A DNA stretch of 64,000 nt from Viridibacterium sp047600765. GTDB lineage: Bacteria > Pseudomonadota > Gammaproteobacteria > Burkholderiales > Rhodocyclaceae. This document shows positions 25,995 to 33,765 of this stretch, piece after piece. The position numbers and the translations under genes are program-made. Location: assembly GCA_047600765.1 (NCBI GenBank), contig JASGKF010000001.1:930001-994000 (forward strand). The letters run 5' to 3'. The notes under the pieces were generated by a model. It was given only the letters and a program-made list of their open reading frames with translations, did no database searches and was not told where the DNA came from. The stretch's first letter is position 1, and the number at the start of each line of letters is the position of its first letter.

Positions 25995-26024
25995 CGGGAT
26001 GTCGCATGCGCACGCGACATCCCG
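25995..26024 (-). other. Strong hairpin between GH43 and PL11 genes
   Basis: An 11-bp perfect stem (CGGGATGTCGC/GCGACATCCCG, loop of 8) lies just after the GH43 stop on the minus strand. No T-run follows. It may partly terminate, or protect the GH43 mRNA end while letting read-through into PL11. The 79-base gap otherwise holds the PL11 RBS (AAGGAGACAG). Confidence 0.6.
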
Positions 26025-26034
26025 GGTATTCCGA

Positions 26035-27330
26035 TCAGTAAGTGGGCCAACCCGACGAATCCCACTTCAGGTCGCTGATCAGCATCTTGGGCGCGCCGTT
26101 GTCGGTCGCATCGTAGGCGTGGCGAATGATCACGCTGGTGCCGTAGATGTCCTGACCGCCCGGGCCCTTCCACTGGTCGTTACCGCTGTCCATGACCGTA
26201 CCGCCGCCACTGCTCATGCTCTTGCCGCTCTTGTCCACGTAGGGACCGGTGATGCTGGTCGAACGGCCATAGACGATCTTGTAGGTGCTGGACGTACCCG
26301 CGCAGCACTTGTCGATGGACGCAAACAGGTAGTAGTAGCCGTTGCGATAGACGATCACCGGGGCTTCGATGCCGTTGTCGCGCTTGGCGATGGAATAGAT
26401 GGAACCGGTCGGCTTCATCGTGCTCTTGTCGATCTTCACGACCTTGATGCCCGACCAGAACGAACCGAAGCTCAGCCAGGGGTTGCCGTCCTTGTCCAGT
26501 GTGAGGTTGGGATCAATGGCGTTGTAGTCGTTCGAGCTCGTCGTGCGGATCACCATGCCGTCGTCGCGCCAGCTGCCGGCTGCGATGCTGCTCGCCGACA
26601 CCAGACCGATGGCCGAGGTGTTCTTGCCGAAAGTGGAGATCGAGTAATACACCCAGGTACGGCCGTTGTAGGTGTTGACGTCCGGTGCCCACACGTCGAG
26701 GCCGGAGTGGTCCGGAACATAGGTCTTCCACCAGCTGGGCCGGCTCACAAAGATCTGCGGTGTGCCCGTCCAGGTCACGCCGTTGTCATTGGAGTACTTC
26801 ACCTGGATGCCCTGGCCGGTGTGCATTTCCCACCAGGTGCTGCCTTCCTTTGTCAGTGTCGGATCGTGCGATCCGATATCGCCCTTCAGCGGCCAGAAGC
26901 CGCTACCGGGGCCGCCGGCAACGCTCGAGCTGCTCGATGCCTTGCTGGAGCTGGACGACGAGGCCTTGCTGGAAGAGCTCGACGATGCCTTGCTCGAAGA
27001 CGAGCTCGACGAAGGGGCCACGCTGGAAGACGACTTGCTGCTGGCTGCACTCGAGGAGCCACCGCTTGCTGCCGGGCCCACCGAACACCAGGCGCTGGTC
27101 GCGAAACTGTTGCTGGGGAAGGCCGAACCGCTACAGGCAAAGCTGCCGGTCTTGACGGCGTACACGAACTCGCCTGCCTTGCCGAGCGCAACGTTATTGG
27201 TGCCCGACATCGTGCAGGTCGCGCCGGTGTTCTGCGCGCACTTGGTGTAGCCGCTGGGATAATCTGTCGCTGCGAAAGCGGGCAGCGCTGCGCATAGCGC
27301 AAGCACGCCAGCGAAGGCGTTGAGTTTCAT
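26035..27330 (-). CDS. Secreted endo-alpha-1,5-L-arabinanase (GH43) with N-terminal Cys module
   Basis: A 431-residue secreted arabinanase acting on arabinan side chains of pectin. Order: signal peptide (1-20), four-cysteine module (about 21-85), poly-Ser linker (about 88-137), five-bladed GH43 propeller (about 140-431). The three expected acidic residues are visible: Asp in IGSHDPTL, Asp in NAIDPNLTL and Glu in NGIEAPVIV. DVWAPDV and KGPGGQDIYGTSVI also fit endo-arabinanases. ATG at 27330 follows GAGGAGACAG; the longer frame upstream is not needed. It is the first gene of the minus-strand run GH43-PL11-GH53. Confidence 0.94.
   Translation of the reverse strand: MKLNAFAGVLALCAALPAFAATDYPSGYTKCAQNTGATCTMSGTNNVALGKAGEFVYAVKTGSFACSGSAFPSNSFATSAWCSVGPAASGGSSSAASSKSSSSVAPSSSSSSSKASSSSSSKASSSSSSKASSSSSVAGGPGSGFWPLKGDIGSHDPTLTKEGSTWWEMHTGQGIQVKYSNDNGVTWTGTPQIFVSRPSWWKTYVPDHSGLDVWAPDVNTYNGRTWVYYSISTFGKNTSAIGLVSASSIAAGSWRDDGMVIRTTSSNDYNAIDPNLTLDKDGNPWLSFGSFWSGIKVVKIDKSTMKPTGSIYSIAKRDNGIEAPVIVYRNGYYYLFASIDKCCAGTSSTYKIVYGRSTSITGPYVDKSGKSMSSGGGTVMDSGNDQWKGPGGQDIYGTSVIIRHAYDATDNGAPKMLISDLKWDSSGWPTY
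26921..27065 (-). repeat. Poly-serine linker coding repeat (GH43)
   Basis: About 48 codons of Ser runs with regular SSSSSSKA units (period 8), the most regular of the four linkers. Confidence 0.8.
27068..27275 (-). repeat. Direct repeat: Cys-module coding block, GH43 copy
   Basis: Partner of 25690-25895. Protein copies differ at only about seven of 63 positions. Confidence 0.85.
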
Positions 27331-27640
27331 CGTCTGTCTCCTCGAATGACGTCTGCAATGTGCTCGCAGCGTCTTCATGTTTATATATCTGGAGCGGTCG
27401 TCGCCCAACAGCAAGTGCTTGACCACGTTAGGATTTTATCTGTCACGCCATGGCGGCTCCAAGCCTTGGCTGTAAATAATTCGACGATTTGATTAAATAT
27501 GGCGATGCAACAACAGTAAAACTGTCAGAACCGCCAGGAAGGGTGTGCCGCGTTACCGGGTACACAACTCCGGACCCGCTTACGGCACGATTTTTCCCTC
27601 CCTACCTTTCCTCTATTTTTTGATTCCCAGGAGCAGAACC
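27331..27640. promoter_or_regulatory. Divergent intergenic region with AT-rich core
   Basis: This 310-base gap separates GH43 (minus) and the AIM24-like gene (plus). It contains AT-rich stretches unusual for the window (TTTATATATCT near 27379, TAAATAATTCGACGATTTGATTAAATAT near 27471 in two pieces) that probably hold the promoters for both sides. It also has GAGGAG for GH43 and AGGAG at 27629 for the plus gene. No gene or clear operator palindrome is seen. Confidence 0.55.
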
Positions 27641-28435
27641 ATGGCCATGGACGTCGTCGACTACGAAATCTTCGGCAACGAAATGCAATACGTCGAGATC
27701 GAACTCGACCCCGGTGAAGCCGCCATCGGCGAAGCCGGCGCGATGATGATGATGCAGCAGGGCATCGAGATGGACACCGTGTTCGGCGACGGCTCGGCAC
27801 AGCAGGGCGGCCTGTTCGGCAAGCTGCTCGGTGCGGGCAAGCGACTGCTCACCGGCGAATCGCTGTTCACCACCGTGTTCCACAACGAAGGCCAGGGCAA
27901 GCGTCGCGTAGCCTTCGCTGCGCCCTACCCCGGCAAGATCGTCGCCGTCGACCTCTCCGAACTCGGTGGCACCCTGCTATGCCAGAAGGATTCCTTCCTC
28001 TGTGCCGCGCGCGGCGTATCGCTGGGCATCGCCTTCCAGAAGAAGCTCGGCGCCGGCCTGTTCGGTGGTGAAGGCTTCATCATGCAGAAGCTCGATGGTG
28101 ATGGCATGGCCTTCGTGCATGCAGGCGGCACGTTGCTGGTGAAAGACCTCGCCCCCGGTGAAGTGCTGCGCGTCGATACCGGCTGCGTGGTGGCCTTCCA
28201 GCCCAGCGTGGATTTCGACATCCAGTACGTCGGCAAGCTCAAGAGCGCGCTGTTCGGCGGCGAAGGCCTGTTCTTCGCCACGCTGCAAGGCCCGGGCCGC
28301 GTCTGGCTGCAATCGCTGCCGCTGTCGCGCCTCGCCAACCGCATCGTCATGGCTGCCCCCGCTGCAGGTGGTCGTGCGCGTGAAGAAGGCTCGGTCCTCG
28401 GCGGTCTGGGTGCCCTGCTCGACGGCGACGACTGA
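27641..28435 (+). CDS. AIM24/TIGR00266 family protein
   Basis: A 264-residue soluble protein of the TIGR00266/AIM24 family (double-stranded beta-helix trimer, function unknown in bacteria). Visible features are YVEIELDPGEAAIGEAGAMM, the Gly-rich GGLFGKLLGAGKRLLTGES loop, FQKKLGAGLFGGEGFIMQKL, and GPGRVWLQSLPLSRLANRI near the end. AGGAG lies 7-8 bases before the ATG at 27641. The M48 protease gene follows by 8 bases, so they are cotranscribed. Confidence 0.88.
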   Translation: MAMDVVDYEIFGNEMQYVEIELDPGEAAIGEAGAMMMMQQGIEMDTVFGDGSAQQGGLFGKLLGAGKRLLTGESLFTTVFHNEGQGKRRVAFAAPYPGKIVAVDLSELGGTLLCQKDSFLCAARGVSLGIAFQKKLGAGLFGGEGFIMQKLDGDGMAFVHAGGTLLVKDLAPGEVLRVDTGCVVAFQPSVDFDIQYVGKLKSALFGGEGLFFATLQGPGRVWLQSLPLSRLANRIVMAAPAAGGRAREEGSVLGGLGALLDGDD

Positions 28436-28443
28436 GCCACCGC

Positions 28444-29523
28444 ATGAGCGTCATCACCGCCCGCCTGTTCGGCCCGGGCTTGCCACCGGCCGGGCAGGAC
28501 GTCCGCCTGCAAATCGACGGCAAGTCCCTGCGCACCGACACGCCGCAACGCGTGCTGCCTGAAACAGGCATACGCCTGCGGCGCGTCGGCCTCGATCTGC
28601 AGGGGCTGGAGCTGGCCTGGGACGATGCCAACGGCATGCATGCGCTGCAGGTGCTCGATGCGGCTGCAGCGGCCACGCTGCAGGCTGCCCTGCCCGCATC
28701 CCTGCATGGCGCGCTGGGCGAACTCTCACGCCAGTCTGCAAAGCATGCGGCCGGGCGGCGCATCGGCTGGACCTTGCTCGGCGCGGTGTTCGCCGCACCG
28801 GTCTTGCTGCTGGTGCTGTTCCTCATCTTCGCCGACCCCATCGCGGGCTGGATTGCCGAACAGATTCCCGTCGAACAGGAGCGTCAGCTCGGCGAGAGCA
28901 GCTTCGCGCAGATGAAGGACGAATTGAAACTGCGCGATGACACCGAGGCCACGCGCGTACTGCGCGAACTCGGTAGCCAACTCACAAAAGGCTCGCGCTA
29001 CACCTACAGCTTCCACCTCGCCGACAAGCCCGAGATCAACGCCTTCGCCATGCCGGGCGGCATCGTCGTCGTTCACACGGGACTGCTCAAAGCGACGACA
29101 CGCCCTGAAGAACTCGCCGGTGTGCTCGCCCACGAAGTGCAGCACGTCGAACTGCGTCACAGCCTCAAAAGCCTCATCAAACAACTGGGCGTCAGCGCGC
29201 TGTGGATGTTCGCCACAGGTGATCTGGGCAGCGGTCTGGCAGGCAGCGCAGCCACCGAGTTGTTGACGCTGAAGTTCTCGCGCGATGCCGAGCGGGAAGC
29301 CGATGCGCACGGACTCGACACGCTGGTGCGCAATGGCATCGATCCGCAAGGCATGCCGGACTTCTTCCGCATCCTTGCCGACAAGTCCGCAACGCCACCG
29401 GCCATCCTGTTGACGCATCCGCAGTCAGAAGAGCGTGAAGCTGCATTGCGCGACAAGCTCAAGTCGCTGCCCGCGCAAACCGTGCAAGCCCTGCCATGGA
29501 AACCCTGGCCCCCGGCGCTGTGA
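28444..29523 (+). CDS. Membrane-anchored M48 zinc metalloprotease
   Basis: A 359-residue protein: a cytoplasmic N-terminal region (1-100), one transmembrane helix (about 108-130) and an M48 peptidase domain. Zinc site: HEVQH at 230-234, third ligand Glu285 in EREADAHG. NAFAMPGGIVVVHTGLL just before is the conserved M48 edge strand. Residues 1-80 have small beta-strands unlike HtpX, so it belongs to the Oma1/LoiP-like branch, with the protease facing the periplasm. The 3' end overlaps the next gene by 28 bases in another frame. Confidence 0.9.
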   Translation: MSVITARLFGPGLPPAGQDVRLQIDGKSLRTDTPQRVLPETGIRLRRVGLDLQGLELAWDDANGMHALQVLDAAAAATLQAALPASLHGALGELSRQSAKHAAGRRIGWTLLGAVFAAPVLLLVLFLIFADPIAGWIAEQIPVEQERQLGESSFAQMKDELKLRDDTEATRVLRELGSQLTKGSRYTYSFHLADKPEINAFAMPGGIVVVHTGLLKATTRPEELAGVLAHEVQHVELRHSLKSLIKQLGVSALWMFATGDLGSGLAGSAATELLTLKFSRDAEREADAHGLDTLVRNGIDPQGMPDFFRILADKSATPPAILLTHPQSEEREAALRDKLKSLPAQTVQALPWKPWPPAL

Positions 29524-30905
29524 TACGACGCCTGCTGCTCGCTGCCGCCATCGCGCTGGCGGCCTTGCATGCCGGTGCTGAAGAGCTCGCCTGGCGCACG
29601 CTGGACTACGCGCCTGCGCCGGCCGACAACCCGCTCAAGGGCCTCGTGCCCTATGCGGGCGCAGCCAATCCGGATGGCTTCCCGCACAGCATGGAGTTCA
29701 GCTACTTCCCGCTGTCTGCCTTCGTCACGGCGCCCGACACCTACGACTGGCGCACGCTGGACCGCTTCCTCGACAGCGTCGCCGCGCGCGGCCACCAGGC
29801 CATCTTCCGCATCTACAGCGAATACCCGGGCAAGACGAACAGCCTGCCCGCCTTCCTGCTGAAGGATGGCCTGCAGATCTTCCGCTCGCAACGCGCCAGC
29901 ACACCGCCACGCCCCCCGGTCGAGATCGAAACGCCCGACTACAGCAACGCCGCGCTGCGCCAGACGCTGGTGAACTTCATCAAGACCCTCGGCGCGCGCT
30001 ACGACGGCGACCCGCGCATCGGCTTTATCACCGCCGGCCTGCTGGGTCACTGGGGCGAGTGGCACAACTACCCGCTGCAGGATCAGTTCGCCAGCAAGGC
30101 CGTGCAAGCCGAGGTGATGGACGCCTATGAAGCCGCCTTCCGCCGCACGCCCATCCTGTTGCGTTACCCGGCCGGCGACGACGATGCGCGTTACGTCGGC
30201 AACACGACGCGCAACTTCGGCCTGCACGACGATTCGTTTGCGTGGAGCACGCTGCCGACGCGCGACCACCACTTCGTGAGCCTGCTGCGCAAGGCCGGCG
30301 CGAGCGACAAGTGGCAGACCCAACCCATAGGCGGCGAGACCCGCCCCGAGGCCTGGGGCAAGGTGTTTGACGCGCAGCCCGACAACCCGAAGATCGAAAA
30401 CTTCCGCCAGAGCGTGGACGCCACGCATGTCAGCTGGCTGATGGACTCCGGCATGTTCAAGGCTGGCAACAGCAGCGAGCGTCGCGAGCGTGCCATCGAA
30501 GAAGTACGCCACATGGCTTATGAGTTTCACGTCGCACGCGTCGCATTGAGCATCGCGGCCGACACGTTGCAGGCGCAACTCAGCATCGAGAACCGCGGCG
30601 TAGCGCCCTTTTATGCTGCCTGGCCGCTGGAGCTGTGCCTGCTCGATAACCGCGGTCGGCCGGTGCGCAACCAGCGACAGGACGGAACGAGCCTGCAGAA
30701 CATCCTGCCCGGCAACACGCCCGCCACACGCAATGCCAGCATCAACACGACAGGCCTCGCGGCCGGCACTTACCGCGTGCTGCTGCGCGTGATCCAGCCG
30801 CTCGACAAGGGCCTGCCGCTGCGCTTCGCCAACCGCACGCAGGACGCCGACCTGCCCGGTTGGCTGAGCCTGGGTGAGATCGCGCTGCCACCCGCTCCCC
30901 GCTAG
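29496..30905 (+). CDS. Secreted DUF4832-type protein with glycosidase-like barrel
   Basis: A 469-residue exported protein: signal peptide (to about residue 28), a TIM-barrel region resembling DUF4832/DUF4874 proteins (NPLKGLVPYAG, SMEFSYFPLSAF, TYDWRTLDRFLDSVAARG, GHWGEWHNYP) and a C-terminal beta-sandwich (about 360-469: LSIENRGVAPFYAAWPLEL, TYRVLLRVIQPL). Glu residues in GEWH and EFSY are catalytic candidates if it is a glycosidase. The substrate is unknown; the nearby pectinases make a polysaccharide plausible but do not prove it. It overlaps the M48 gene by 28 bases. Confidence 0.78.
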   Translation: METLAPGAVIRRLLLAAAIALAALHAGAEELAWRTLDYAPAPADNPLKGLVPYAGAANPDGFPHSMEFSYFPLSAFVTAPDTYDWRTLDRFLDSVAARGHQAIFRIYSEYPGKTNSLPAFLLKDGLQIFRSQRASTPPRPPVEIETPDYSNAALRQTLVNFIKTLGARYDGDPRIGFITAGLLGHWGEWHNYPLQDQFASKAVQAEVMDAYEAAFRRTPILLRYPAGDDDARYVGNTTRNFGLHDDSFAWSTLPTRDHHFVSLLRKAGASDKWQTQPIGGETRPEAWGKVFDAQPDNPKIENFRQSVDATHVSWLMDSGMFKAGNSSERRERAIEEVRHMAYEFHVARVALSIAADTLQAQLSIENRGVAPFYAAWPLELCLLDNRGRPVRNQRQDGTSLQNILPGNTPATRNASINTTGLAAGTYRVLLRVIQPLDKGLPLRFANRTQDADLPGWLSLGEIALPPAPR

Positions 30906-31036
30906 CGCACCGTCATCCCCCTGCGCATCCAGCCCCGGCGCGGCTCTCCAGCCTTGCCCGCCTGCACGCACCTTGTCTCCTCAAGCCACCCTGCCGACCA
31001 GTCGTTAAATCCCGAAGCCGGACCCCTCTCAAGGGC

Positions 31037-31062
31037 CCGTCGCGTCCCGGGGGACGCGACGG
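31037..31062. promoter_or_regulatory. 26-base perfect palindrome upstream of the sensor-CheW gene
   Basis: CCGTCGCGTCCC and its exact reverse complement flank a 2-base centre. The site lies 39 bases before the start codon, with no T-run after it. It could be an operator or an mRNA hairpin in the leader. Confidence 0.5.
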
Positions 31063-31100
31063 TGTTGCCCTCTCGCGGATAAAAACAGGAGACATGCTGC

Positions 31101-33728
31101 ATGCGCTACAAGAACCTGGAGATCGACTCCTCGCTGGCCACCACGATCCGCCACATGGACTCGGTCAACGAGTACCGCGAAACGCTGCAGGGTCTGCAAT
31201 CGGTCTGGGACAACCTCAACCTGCTCGGTCAGCTATCCGGCGTCGGCGCCGACATGAGCAGCACGCGCCAGGCTTTCCACGAACTCACCGAAACACTGAT
31301 CAACCAGCTGGGCATCGAGGTGGTGCGCAAGACCGAGCTGGAGATGGGCGCCAAGGCCCAGGTGGCGATCGACATCCTGATCCGCAACCTTTACGAACGC
31401 ACGGCCGACATCGGCTTCCTCGCTACCGACGACGACGTCTGCGCCTACCTGCAGGACGCCGCCACGCAACGCAACCGCTTCCAGACGCTGGAGAGCCAGG
31501 CCGAAGCCACCCTGCCGCTGCGCAACCGCTTTGCCGAGTACGTCGCCAAGTATTCGGTCTATCACGACATCGTGCTGCTCGATACCGAAGGCCGCGTGCT
31601 CGTGCGGCTTGATGACAAACAGACAGTGGAGTGCAGCACCGATGCCCTCGTCGCCGATGCTCTGGCGCGCGACGGCGCCTATGTCGAACGCTTCGGCGAG
31701 ATCGACCTGCTGCCCGGTCATTCGCGTTCGCTGGTCTACGCGGCCAGCGTCAGGAACGCCGAAGGCAATGCCATCGGCGTGCTGTGCCTGTGCTTCCGCT
31801 TCGACAACGAGATGGAAGGCATCTTCGCCAACCTCGTGATGCCCGAGGACTGGTCGGTCGTCGTGCTGCTCGATGCTGAGGGCCGCGTGCTCGCCAGCTC
31901 GAACTGCGCCTCCATCCAGGTGGGCACGCGCATGCAGCCTGTGCTCGATAGCGGGTCGCGCATCGTGCGCTTCGGCAGCAACGAATTCCTGGCGACCAGC
32001 CGCCTCACACAGGGCTATCAGGGCTACATGGGCCCGGGCTGGATCGGTCACGTCATGCTGCCGCTGCAGCACGCCTTCGCCACAGCGACGCAACACGACC
32101 TCGCCGACATCGATACGCAGGTGCGCACCGCCATCACGCAGAGCCCCAGCCTGTTCGCCGAATCGCTGCGCGCGATTCCGCGTCACGCCGAGCATATCCA
32201 GAACGATCTCAACCGTTCGGTGTGGAACGGCAGTGTCAGCCAGTGCCGCAACCGCAAGGGCGAAGGCTCGACCTTTCCGCGCGCCCTGCTGCGCGAGATC
32301 AGCTCGACCGGCCGCCGCACGCAGGAAGCCTTCGAGAGCTCGATCGAGAACCTCTACGAAACCGTGGTCTCGGCGCGCCTGCACGACAGCAGCTTCCTTG
32401 CCCAGCTGGCCATCGACATCATGGACCGCAATCTCTACGAGCGCGCCAACGACTGCCGCTGGTGGGCGCTGACTTCGGATTTCCGCAAGCTGCTCGAAGC
32501 ACCGGAAATGAGCGAGGACGAGCGCACGCGCATGGCCTCCATCCTCGCTTACATCAACAGCCTCTACACGGTGTACGACCGCCTGCTGGTGTTCGATGCG
32601 CAAGGCTGCGTGGTGGCCAGCTCACGCGCGCAGGACAGTCATCTGCACGGCCGCAACCTGCAGACTGAATGGGTGCGCCGCAGCCTCGCCATCGACAACT
32701 CGCAGGGCTACGTGGTGTCGTCCTTCAGCGCCAGCGATCTCTACGACGGCCGCCCCACCTACATCTACGCCGCCGCCATCCGCTCGGCCGACAGCACGCG
32801 CACCACGGGTGGCGTGGGCATCGTGTTCGACTCCGCTCCGCAGTTCCAGGCCATCCTGCGCGACTGCCTGCCGCGCGATGCCAGGGGCGAAACCCTGGCT
32901 GGCAGCTTCGCGCTGTTCGTCGACGAACAACGTCGCGTGATTGCCTGCTCCGACGATTCCCTCGCGCCCGGCAAGAGCTTCGACATCGACCCGCAGCTCA
33001 TCGAAGACGCGTTGCACGGCCCGCTGGCGCGCATCGTGCGGCTGGGCGACAGCTACTACGCCGTCGGCGCCAGCCCCTCCTGCGGCTACCGCGAATACAA
33101 GGGCGACGACGACGCCTACCGCAATCCCGTGGTCGCCCTGCTGTGCATGCCGCTGTGCCTCGCCAATGCGGTGACGAATACCCGTTCGATCAGCGAAATC
33201 CGCCTGGCCGGCAATGCAGCGGGTGAAGAAGCGACGGCCGAAGTCGCGACCTTCTACGTCGGTGAAAAATGGTTCGGCCTGCGCCCCGCGCAGGTCATGG
33301 AGGCACGCGAGCTGACGGGCATGACCAACGTGCCCGGCGCCGGCTCCGATCTGGCGGGCTACCTGATGTTCCGCTCCATCGCGATTCCGGTTTTCGACCT
33401 GCGCCGCATCGTCGAAGCCGGCCAGTCACCGACCGGCAAGGCCGCACAGGTGATCGTGCTCAACCGTGGTGATGACCGCTACCTGGGCATCATTGCCGAC
33501 GGCCTGGGCGGCATCGTCGAAGTGCAGGAAGGGCGCTTGCAGAATGTGCCCGAGATGATCGGCGGCGCCAGCGTCATCGGCGAGGCCATCCTCACCAGCC
33601 GCAACGCCGCCGAAGAAGACTTGCTGCTGGTGCTCAGCGCCGAGCGCATCTTCAACCGCCTGGCCCCTGGCACACCCGAAATGCCAACAGCCCGCGTCAC
33701 CCCGCGGCCCGTCAACCGGGCCGCCTGA
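31101..33728 (+). CDS. Soluble double-sensor protein with C-terminal CheW domain
   Basis: An 875-residue protein with no signal peptide or transmembrane helix. Two related units are visible: about residues 75-330 (KAQVAIDILIRNLYERTADIG, then VYHDIVLLDTEGRVLVRL and VVVLLDAEGRVLASS) and about 405-640 (LAQLAIDIMDRNLYERANDCR, then VYDRLLVFDAQGCVVASS). The paired LDxEGRVL motifs are typical of Cache/PDC sensor folds, normally extracytoplasmic. Residues about 690-860 are a CheW domain (TFYVGEKWFGLRPAQVMEA, GYLMFRSIAIPVFDLRR, YLGIIADGLGGIVEV). No HAMP or MCP helical bundle is present. It probably docks on a CheA/MCP array and modulates it by a cytoplasmic ligand. The start follows AGGAGACAT. Confidence 0.85.
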   Translation: MRYKNLEIDSSLATTIRHMDSVNEYRETLQGLQSVWDNLNLLGQLSGVGADMSSTRQAFHELTETLINQLGIEVVRKTELEMGAKAQVAIDILIRNLYERTADIGFLATDDDVCAYLQDAATQRNRFQTLESQAEATLPLRNRFAEYVAKYSVYHDIVLLDTEGRVLVRLDDKQTVECSTDALVADALARDGAYVERFGEIDLLPGHSRSLVYAASVRNAEGNAIGVLCLCFRFDNEMEGIFANLVMPEDWSVVVLLDAEGRVLASSNCASIQVGTRMQPVLDSGSRIVRFGSNEFLATSRLTQGYQGYMGPGWIGHVMLPLQHAFATATQHDLADIDTQVRTAITQSPSLFAESLRAIPRHAEHIQNDLNRSVWNGSVSQCRNRKGEGSTFPRALLREISSTGRRTQEAFESSIENLYETVVSARLHDSSFLAQLAIDIMDRNLYERANDCRWWALTSDFRKLLEAPEMSEDERTRMASILAYINSLYTVYDRLLVFDAQGCVVASSRAQDSHLHGRNLQTEWVRRSLAIDNSQGYVVSSFSASDLYDGRPTYIYAAAIRSADSTRTTGGVGIVFDSAPQFQAILRDCLPRDARGETLAGSFALFVDEQRRVIACSDDSLAPGKSFDIDPQLIEDALHGPLARIVRLGDSYYAVGASPSCGYREYKGDDDAYRNPVVALLCMPLCLANAVTNTRSISEIRLAGNAAGEEATAEVATFYVGEKWFGLRPAQVMEARELTGMTNVPGAGSDLAGYLMFRSIAIPVFDLRRIVEAGQSPTGKAAQVIVLNRGDDRYLGIIADGLGGIVEVQEGRLQNVPEMIGGASVIGEAILTSRNAAEEDLLLVLSAERIFNRLAPGTPEMPTARVTPRPVNRAA

Positions 33729-33740
33729 CAAACCCGGCCC

Positions 33741-33765
33741 CTGCCTGCTCAGCGAGCAGGCAGGC
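33741..33765. terminator. Hairpin in the convergent gap of sensor-CheW and GAF kinase genes
   Basis: A 10-bp stem CCTGCCTGCT/AGCAGGCAGG with loop CAGCG covers the last codons of the kinase gene and lies 13 bases after the CheW-gene stop. No T-run, so the terminator role is tentative. Confidence 0.45.

Noticed and set aside
23838..26078. 746-residue plus-strand frame opposite PL11
   Set aside because: Exact antisense of a clear PL11 enzyme, made long by the GC-rich third positions.
15534..27065. Serine-codon repeats as a CRISPR-like array
   Set aside because: The repeats are in-frame linker codons inside secreted enzymes, without constant-length spacers.
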